Origin: Parasponia andersonii
Lineage: Eukaryota; Streptophyta; Magnoliopsida; Rosales; Cannabaceae
Length of the DNA stretch: 64,000 bases
Assembly (NCBI GenBank): GCA_002914805.1
Contig: JXTB01000872.1
Location: 1,542 to 65,541, forward strand
Reading direction: 5' to 3'
Position 1 is the first letter of the stretch. Every line of letters starts with the position of its first letter. The position numbers and the translations under genes are program-made. The notes beneath the pieces were generated by a model that was given only the letters and a program-made list of their open reading frames with translations, was not told the DNA's origin and searched no databases. This document shows, one piece after another, positions 56,984 through 64,000 of this stretch.

Positions 56984-58803
56984 TTATGCAGAAGGGCTCG
57001 TGCCGCCATCTCCAGCTTTGGCAGTATCCTCCTTCCAACTTTGGATGAGCTCGACCACATCCTCGCCAAGGATGGAGAAGTCAAAATCCGGATGCTCGTA
57101 GAAAATATTGAAAATGATGGTCGACGAGGCGATATCACTAGCTTTATCTTCGAGCTCTTTGACTTCAGTCGTCTTGAACTCCTCAATAACTTTGTGAACC
57201 GCCTCAGTGGTCACTTCCCTCATGCGATCCGGATGCTCAGATATGGTCTTCCCGAACTCTTTGACTTTCTCTTCGAGATTCTCCTTCTCGAGTCTCTCCT
57301 TGGCCAGGTCTTCAAGCATCTGCTGCCTCTCTAAGTTGAAGGCCGTTCTCTCCTCCTCCTGAGCCTTCTCTGAATTCTCGAATGCTTGGGTTATCTCTTC
57401 AACTTTTTCAGCCTTCTCCAAGCATTCGAAGACCGGGTCATGCATCAGGACAGCAGCAGCCGCAGTCTGAAAAATTTAATCGTTAATACCAAGAGAATAC
57501 ATTCGAGGAGAGAATAGAAAAGTACTTACATTGGCCAGTATCCTCATCGCAGATCCAAAAGCGACCTTGGCAGATCGTCGCTTCATCTACTTCCAGCGTT
57601 CCTCGGATGTGAAGCGATCAATGAAGGTTATGCTCATACCAGCATTCTCTGGTAATTGGTTAAGGAGCGTGAAGAGCTCTTCACCCTTATCTGCCAGGAT
57701 CAGTTCCGAAGAAGTGGCAGCCTCTTTAGGTGGTTCAGGATGACTCGTTGGCTGAGGCTGTGGTGGAGGCGAGCTTGCTGGGAAGTCCTCGAAGGCAACT
57801 TTTCTTTTCTTGTAGCTGTCAACCTTCTCTTTCCCTTTCGATGACAGAGTACTCTCGGGTGTCTTAGTTTTTGCCATGGACCCGAGAGTCGAGGGTGGTG
57901 CTCGTAAGCCCCTACTGATAACCATCTCTGTACAGATATGTCGGTGAGCGAGGAGATATAATATAAAGGTAATTAGAATGCATATGTATGATTACCTTCT
58001 TCTTATAGAGCTGGTTGAGGAGCTGGTGGTGATGTTGTCTCTGGAGAGGAAGGTTCTGAGGTTGGAAGGGTGGCTGGTGCTTTTCGTTTTCTAGTTCTGG
58101 AAGACGAGGCACCTAAATCTGTCCTTTTCCTTGGCTTCTTCTTCGAGCTCGATGGTTTAGACGAAAGGACCGGGGGGTCTGGGAACGCCGCTTCCTTTAG
58201 AAGCAGACCACAAGCGACCATGTTATTTGAAGTACCTAATACCTTCCAATTAAATTATTCAATTGGAAGGTCGTTGATTTTATATACCCTTGCAAGCTAT
58301 TCATTGGAGAGTCCGGGTCGATCCCTGTTATCTGCGATGACATTCGAATGCGATCAATATAAAAATAATAAAATAGAAAAAGGTGATAAATTAGAAGACT
58401 ACCTACTGGGATTTTGAAAGAAGCCGTTAGCCGTATAGTCAAAATGGAAAAATGGATTTTTCTACTTTCCCATGTTGTTGCAAACCCCGTAGATTATTTT
58501 TATTACCTGGTTCAACCATTTACTTGCATAGAAAAAGTCAAGATCTGAGGGGTTTGATTTCACTTGGTAAAACCAAGCAAATTCTTCAGGAGAAGGGGTC
58601 TCTAAACCTAATTTATGATACAGTATATATAAACCTACCATATATCTATAGGTATTAGGGGTCAATTGAAAAGGGACGACCCCATAGTAGTCAATAATCG
58701 ATTTTATATACGGATGAAGTGGGAGATGCACGCCACACTTGAGGACTGCTTCAGAAAAAGAAGCGAGTCCATGTGGTGGAGTGTGTGGTGGGTTAAATTC
58801 CAT
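56984..58803 (-). pseudogene. Antisense ORF of the Tat-lineage element (Transposase_28 / 'putative gypsy type transposon' protein)
   Basis: Transcription would run against the element. The first block (58803-about 58410) begins MEFNPPHTPPHGLASFSE and has VHLPLHPYIKSIIDYYGV, QLTPNTYRYMVGLYILYHK and SPEEFAWFY, matching the plant 'putative gypsy type transposon' domain. The block is interrupted by a TAG (58462-58464) standing where homology suggests Trp. Further minus-strand segments follow: a basic Ser/Lys/Pro-rich piece with SKKKPRKR (58221-58003), another with KSKGKEKVD-type sequence (57925-57587), and a long coiled coil (57445-56984: EERTAFNLERQQML..KERLEKENLEEKV). Donor- and acceptor-like sites between them suggest a spliced gene. 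Function unknown; such antisense ORFs recur in Tat-lineage elements. Confidence 0.7.
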
Positions 58804-59270
58804 AGGTAGGCGAAGGGTATGGCGATTTTATAGCTGCTCACGATTTTGCTGAGTTTGTTCGATGTGCAACTTATCTTTATATTGGTGCATGATCAATTCC
58901 TCTCTACGTATTGATAGCCTGATGAAAATGCAGGGGCATCCCTGATATGTCGGGGCCACTGGTCTTGGGAGAGATCGCCTATACAAGGACTACTTTGCCT
59001 AACCCTTGTTATTTCTACCTTGGGTTCCAGCTAAAAGTAATCTTCAAGGTTAATGGAGCTAACACTCGAATCAGATTCTCCAGGAAACACATTCCCTTCC
59101 CTAAATTCCTCACTACTAGATATCTGAAAAGAAATACGGATAGATTCAGTCCTACGCGAATATCAAGGATTTTCACTATGTTAATTCTGGAGGTTTATCC
59201 TAGGATTGCACTAACAGGCAAGTTCATCGATTTTTCCTACGAGATCTACAGATTCATAAAAATTATTCTA

Positions 59271-59346
59271 GCAGTTCATCAAAAAATAAATATTCAAGCA
59301 GTTTGTCAGAAAATAAATATTCGAACAGTTCGTCAGAAAATAAAAT
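59271..59346. repeat. Three short tandem repeats in the 3' region
   Basis: Three copies of a roughly 28-bp unit, (G)CAGTT(T/C)(G/A)TCA(G/A)AAAATAAATATTC, just after the antisense ORF upstream region. Presence or spread in other copies is unknown. Confidence 0.6.
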
Positions 59347-60096
59347 AGGGTATCAGACTCTAGAAATTCTTCTCACGAGTTTCTCTAACCATTAGCTAGA
59401 GAAGTCTACTTTATAAACTAGAAAAGGGAGAAAAATAATTCCCATTTCACTTCGTTCTAATGTGGGATGTATTTCTATTCTTAGACATTGAAATTGTTTT
59501 TCCAAGAACAGACAGAAAAATAAGAGAGAAAAAATGAACTAACCTTTCTTCAGAAGCGGAGGGATTGAGATATGGTCTGAATTCTGTCGGAGAAGGTATC
59601 GGAATTGTGCGAGCTGAAGGACGAAACGGCGCTGTAGGGTTCTCTGAAATTTTTTTGATTTTTTAGAAAGATGGTCTGAAACGGATTAATTTCTGATATT
59701 TATACCTCGAGCACTGCTAAATCATAGCCGTAGATTAAGGTATTTGATTTTCAGATCTGAAGGCCGAAGTTCACGCGAGATTTGATTTTTTCCGAAGATA
59801 AATCAGAATCTTTTGAAATTTGAAAAGATTTGGTTTAAAAATGACGGTTGGCATCATTGATATCCTTGAGCCTCCTCGAGTTCTGCTATCTTTCTTAGAA
59901 AAGGCTATACGTGTTTATGTCTGTCAGAAAAAGGTATGCATGATCTTGAGAAAGATGGGATTTGAAATCTGGTGACTCTTCGACTCTTCAAGGATCTCAA
60001 GCTAGGTCGTGACATCGCATTTTTTAAGTTCGCAATCACCTACATTTAAAGGAAGCTCCATTTTGTCCTAAAGAACTAATGGAGCTGGGGGGTAAT

Positions 60097-60732
60097 TGTT
60101 GTGCGGTCTAAAATCCTATGCCAGGTCGCATGTGTAAGAATATGTGCGACCTCCACCGATAGAATATGTGCGACCTCCACTGCATAGAATATGTGGGACC
60201 TCCACTACATAGGGATTGTGTGCGACCTCCTCCGAATAGGTTATGTGCGACCCGAAAGAAAAGGAAATTAGTCTTTACTTCGTTAAACGGGTAACCTACA
60301 AGGAAAGGGAAACAAAAGTCTCTCTTTCAAGTTCGACCAGTTAGCCGATTTAAGTGATTACCCAATTATGTTATTACTCAAATTGTATTACCCGATTGTA
60401 GTTACCTATTTTCACAATTAAAAATATTGAGTTATCCTCATCTATATAAAGGGAGCTCAAGGTTTCGGGATGTGGGAGATCTTGAAAAAAATCCAGAAGA
60501 GGCAAAAGAATTCTTAAGAGTATTTTCTTCTTTTCAGACAACACATTGTAATTTTGAGTTCTTTTAATTCTCCAGAATATAGTGAAAAACAGTAGACGTA
60601 AGCTCATCTTTTTCGGGGCTGAACCACTATAAAATCTTTACCTCCTTATCTGCTTTGATTAATAATCCAATTCACATAAGTTATATCTCTTAATTTTTTC
60701 TAAATTTATTATTGAAAAAACTTCCATCAACA
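60097..60732 (+). repeat. 3' LTR (636 bp)
   Basis: Partner of 49674-50285, highly similar apart from an extra TATGTGCGACCTCCACTGCA-type unit near 60167-60192 and scattered substitutions (roughly a few percent), so insertion is moderately recent. Confidence 0.92.
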
Positions 60733-60737
60733 TAAAC

Positions 60738-61500
60738 TATGTTTTGTTTCATCTTATATATAAGAAGAATCCGCCATAAAAATATATAGATATAAATTAG
60801 GTTCCTTATTGCTAAATCTTGATATAATGATAAAATAGAAATACGCATGATATATGATGGGAGATTCTGTAACTCTACCCACAATATTTGGTTCATGCTT
60901 TATATTCGTAATTAATTTTGATAATAGCCTTACAATCACTGTGGTGATTTTAAGATTTTTGTAACTATCTGTATGATTATTGAAAGTTTTCCATAATGTG
61001 AAAGTTTTTTTTTTTTAATTTTGTTTTTTGTTTTTGATTTTTTTGCATTTCTCAAACTTTTTTTTTCCCCTCGATGGAAAAGATGGACCGGGTGGTGCAC
61101 GTCCCGCTTTTTAGCATTCGCTTTTCGCAATCCGGACGACCGAAAAGCCATGCATCCCCTAATATGAATCGTAAAAAGTTGTGTTTGTAATTTTCTTAGT
61201 CATAACAAATTCAATAAGTTGTATCCAAAATTGTACTACAAATAACATATCAATATATATATATTATCTTGTTGAAATTATGATTAGACAACTCAAAAAT
61301 TATCTTTATACAAACAGAATTTACTCCAATTAAGCTAGGAGCAACTAGTACTCAGACGCTAGCATAGCCTAATAATAAGGAGAGTTTGATTTCAAATTCT
61401 CAACTCCCCTAGATTTTTTTGATAATTTTTTTTTTCTTTTCTCTACAAGGGAATGAAATATCTACTTATTATTTGGGAGAGAGGGCAATATACAAAATAA
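60738..61500. other. Spacer between the Tat-lineage element and the peptide gene
   Basis: AT-rich, with no gene. A T-rich run lies at about 61006-61070. The 3' UTR of the peptide gene is expected just below 61513. Confidence 0.5.
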
Positions 61501-61513
61501 GTCTATGGTGTGA

Positions 61514-61750
61514 TTAATGATGTTTATCCATAATCCCTCCTCCACCTTGGCCTGAGCCTGAAGCTGCTTGTTTACAGTAGCTCTCACAAGCAGTCTCACA
61601 CACAGGAATGGTTGCGCCATCCTCCTTTAGGCACACCGGCATGCACTCCTTGGCGCATGGCGTGAGCGCCTCACCTGTCTGAAAAAATGCCCCAATGAAC
61701 AGCACTGACATGATCAAAACTGCTGGAATCTTGGTGTTTCTGTTGGCCAT
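61514..61750 (-). CDS. Small secreted six-cysteine peptide, thionin/Ole e 6-like
   Basis: 78 aa, intact. Residues 1-28 form a hydrophobic signal peptide (AVLIMSVLFIGAFF) with likely cleavage after GEA. The mature part has C-x3-C-x3-C, an eight-residue-range loop, then C-x3-C-x3-C, the spacing seen in plant 'thionin family' / Ole e 6-type helical hairpin peptides. It ends in a Gly-rich tail and DKHH. Such peptides are secreted and often pollen-, defence- or stress-associated. Activity cannot be predicted from this sequence. A TATA box lies 72 bp upstream of the ATG. Confidence 0.8.
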   Translation of the reverse strand: MANRNTKIPAVLIMSVLFIGAFFQTGEALTPCAKECMPVCLKEDGATIPVCETACESYCKQAASGSGQGGGGIMDKHH

Positions 61751-61821
61751 TTTTTTTGTATTTGCTTCTTTATGTTAATTGTTTTCTGAGAACTGAGTTG
61801 AATGAAGGTGGTTTGGTTTGG

Positions 61822-61829
61822 TTTATATA
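61822..61829 (-). promoter_or_regulatory. TATA box of the cysteine-rich peptide gene
   Basis: TATATAAA on the minus strand, followed by a CAAACCAAACCA stretch and leader to the ATG at 61750. Position and sequence are canonical. Confidence 0.75.
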
Positions 61830-62946
61830 AGCGGAAATAGGGATTTTTTTTTGTTTTTGTCCTATTTTTGGGTTGTGGTTTTAGTGTGGTTTGGAGAAAA
61901 ATATGGAGTAATCTGAGGTGTGGAAGTTATTTATTATTATTTTTTCAATGGTTTTTAAGTCAGGTAAAATTGAGTTCATAACCCTTCAATTTATGTGGTG
62001 GATATCTAGGAAATAAGTCCCACATAATTGTGGGCTCTTTTTCAGCTCCTATATTTGACTGCTGGTCCCATAGTTGGAGACGAAGTTCAATAATAATGAT
62101 GCTAAAAGTAGTACTCTCTTAATAGCCAGGGGTTGGGTTTGGTTTTGTAATTGTATCTCTAGCTAACTTGAGCTATGTGTTCCAACTTCCAGTGTTTCTC
62201 CATTATAATTATTGTAATTTTAATACATGATCTTGCCTTATTATCACATGGTGGGACAGAAAATAAGATGGGAAGAAAGAGAGGAAAAAATAAATCCTCA
62301 TTTTCTCTGTGTAGATAGATATAGTAGCTCAGTGTTTGAATATAACTATTGAAGAATAAAGATCATTTTTCCTAAGACTATTGGTGGAAAGACCCTCCTC
62401 ATCCACAAATTCTTACACCTAAGTGAGAAGGCCTCCTATATTTGATAATGAGAACTTGCGAAGACCAAAATTTTCTAAACATAACAAATAATTTTAGTTT
62501 TGAGTGGACGTAGTAATCCCAGACGAATGTTAATTCTATTCAAAAAGAGAAAATAATATTATTTCTTTTCTAACATTATATTCCAAACTTGAACAAAGAG
62601 AAAAGGAAATAAATGAATAAGGCTATTATTCAAAATTTCAATTATTATGCATGAGTGTTTAGTTTGAAAAGAAGAAGTGTAGAATTCTAAGTGTTACATC
62701 GTATCATAAACAAACAATAGAAGCAATCATTACGATAATGATGTTTAGTGTGAAAGTGGCAAAGGGAGAGGGGTCAACTGGGGGCAAATGCCCAATGGAT
62801 TTTCTTTGTTTTATTTTTCATTTATGTAGATACACTATATTTTAAATATAGACTACTATTTTGTAAATCTGATAGTGATAGGGTATACATAAAAAGTACC
62901 TAATGTATTAGTGGCCAAAATATTATAATATTTTTCTACGTGATTA

Positions 62947-63056
62947 CATGCTTAGTTTGATCGATAAACATACTTACCTTTTAATGTGGAGATTTAGATT
63001 TCATGCTTAATTTGATCGGTAAACATACTTACTTTTTAATGTGGAGATTTAGATTT
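62947..63056. repeat. Tandem duplication, period 55 bp
   Basis: Copies at 62947-63001 and 63002-63056 start CATGCTTA(G/A)TTTGATCG and differ at three or four bases. The rest of 61900-64000 is AT-rich spacer without a recognisable gene. Confidence 0.85.
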
Positions 63057-64000
63057 CAATCTCTTCACCGATGCCAAAAAAAATACCTCTATGAATTCTT
63101 TTATTTTAAACCTGTATATATTGTTTGAAAACTTTAAATTATTTCCTCCATTTAGTAATTAGATTTTAATATTACACTTAATGTTCGGTAATTTTAATTT
63201 TTTTTTTTTGGGATGAAAAGACAGGGAGGATCGATCTCAAGCAAAAACTTGGGAAGGTTCTCAACTTTATTCCATATTAAAAAATAAATCGAAAACAAAG
63301 TTGTAACTAAGCAAGCCTATTTAAGCAAAATGAATACACTCCTTTTTTAGCTGTTAAAAAAAAAAGCTCCTTTTTGATTTGTCATATATTGAATAGTCAT
63401 AACTAAGTAGAAAAAAAAAAAGAAAAGAAAATGTCTAAAAACACAATTAGTCTAGTTAGCCAATTACAAACTAATCCATCAAAATATATAGTGCACTAAT
63501 ATAGGTATGGAGCCTACTATAAAATTTACGTGTATGCACCTCTATTAGTGTGTAGTGTATCATCATATGTGTCTTTCATATAAAAATGAAAATATAACCT
63601 CCAGTTAGGGGCATTCGTAATTTTCTGATCCAAATGGAGAGAGGAAAAACCACTTAAACGCAAAAAAATGACTAAGACGGAGAATAACTGCATCATTAAT
63701 ATACGGGTATTAGTATAATTTGCATCATATCCACCTCAATATATATTGACATAAAAAAATTATTATACATATATGTTTTTTTAATTTTATACTACTTATA
63801 TTCATATATCTGTGGTAAAAGAATGATTTTAGAGAGATATATACTTATATATTTTAATTTTAGAGTTTGAAAATTATTTAATATATTGTTGTATTTAATT
63901 ATTGTCAATTATAAAAAATTTAGCATTTTTTCTTAAATTTTTTTCTTTATTTTTTTAAAGTAGGGCTTAACTTATGGCCTTCGCTTATTACAAATTAAAA

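Larger units (their letters stand above)
49674..60732 (+). mobile_element. Complete Tat-lineage Ty3/Gypsy retrotransposon, TSD TAAAC
   Basis: 11,059 bp between TAAAC at 49669-49673 and 60733-60737. Order: 5' LTR, primer-site-like TTGGCGCTAGAAGGAGGG (50287), gag, protease, RT, RNase H, a second archaeal-type RNase H, integrase, a 3.8-kb 3' region with an antisense ORF, polypurine-like GGAGCTGGGGGGT (60081-60093), and 3' LTR. The second RNase H and the lack of a chromodomain place it in the Tat clade. Multiple stops and frameshifts make it non-autonomous. Confidence 0.92.

Overview
The window is nuclear DNA from a flowering plant, most likely a woody or rosid-type eudicot. Evidence: plant-only gene families (ELF6 histone demethylase, FAR1-related factor, AP-5 beta subunit), introns with plant-style GT/AG junctions, AT-rich spacers, and Tat-lineage Gypsy, Mutator-like (MULE) and solo-LTR insertions. 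The species cannot be named from the sequence. The assembly contains a 97-base gap (12965-13061) and two single N positions (10962 and 39889).

Layout. 1-1158: end of a minus-strand Tat-type Gypsy element running off the left edge. 1159-4480: AT-rich spacer with small transposon relics. 4481-15017: a NATA1-like N-acetyltransferase gene (intact at 14310-15017), preceded on the plus axis by a partial tandem copy of its own 3' end. Between the two copies sits an 8.7-kb Mutator-like element (about 5315-14041) carrying a broken mudrA transposase and, convergent to it, a broken Ulp1-type protease gene with a DUF1985 region (Kaonashi-type MULE). 17386-20640: a FAR1-related gene, itself a domesticated MULE transposase. 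21331-30420: layered decayed transposons. These are a MULE terminus relic, two inverted Ulp1-like protease relics around an LTR element with a nested solo LTR, a fold-back MITE, and a transduplicated exon coding for a PGG domain. 31215-34186: a 3-kb solo LTR with target-site duplication CTACC.

35386-47412 is the gene-rich core. AP-5 complex subunit beta (three coding exons, plus strand) and ELF6 (seven coding exons, minus strand) lie tail to tail, and both exon models keep an open frame to the end. 49674-60732 is a structurally complete but coding-dead Tat-lineage Gypsy element with TSD TAAAC, two LTRs, gag, protease, RT, two RNase H domains and integrase, plus an antisense ORF region before its 3' LTR. 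61514-61750 encodes a small secreted six-cysteine peptide. The rest is AT-rich spacer.

The host genes do not form one pathway. ELF6 acts on chromatin in flowering and development, FRS proteins act in light and related signalling, AP-5 acts in late-endosome sorting, and NATA1 relatives acetylate amines such as ornithine. The most unusual material is mobile: the protease-bearing MULE with its TTCGA-rich subterminal arrays, the PGG exon inside a related relic, and the antisense gene in the Tat element. Many inactivating stops in these elements look like C-to-T changes, as expected for methylated, silenced DNA.
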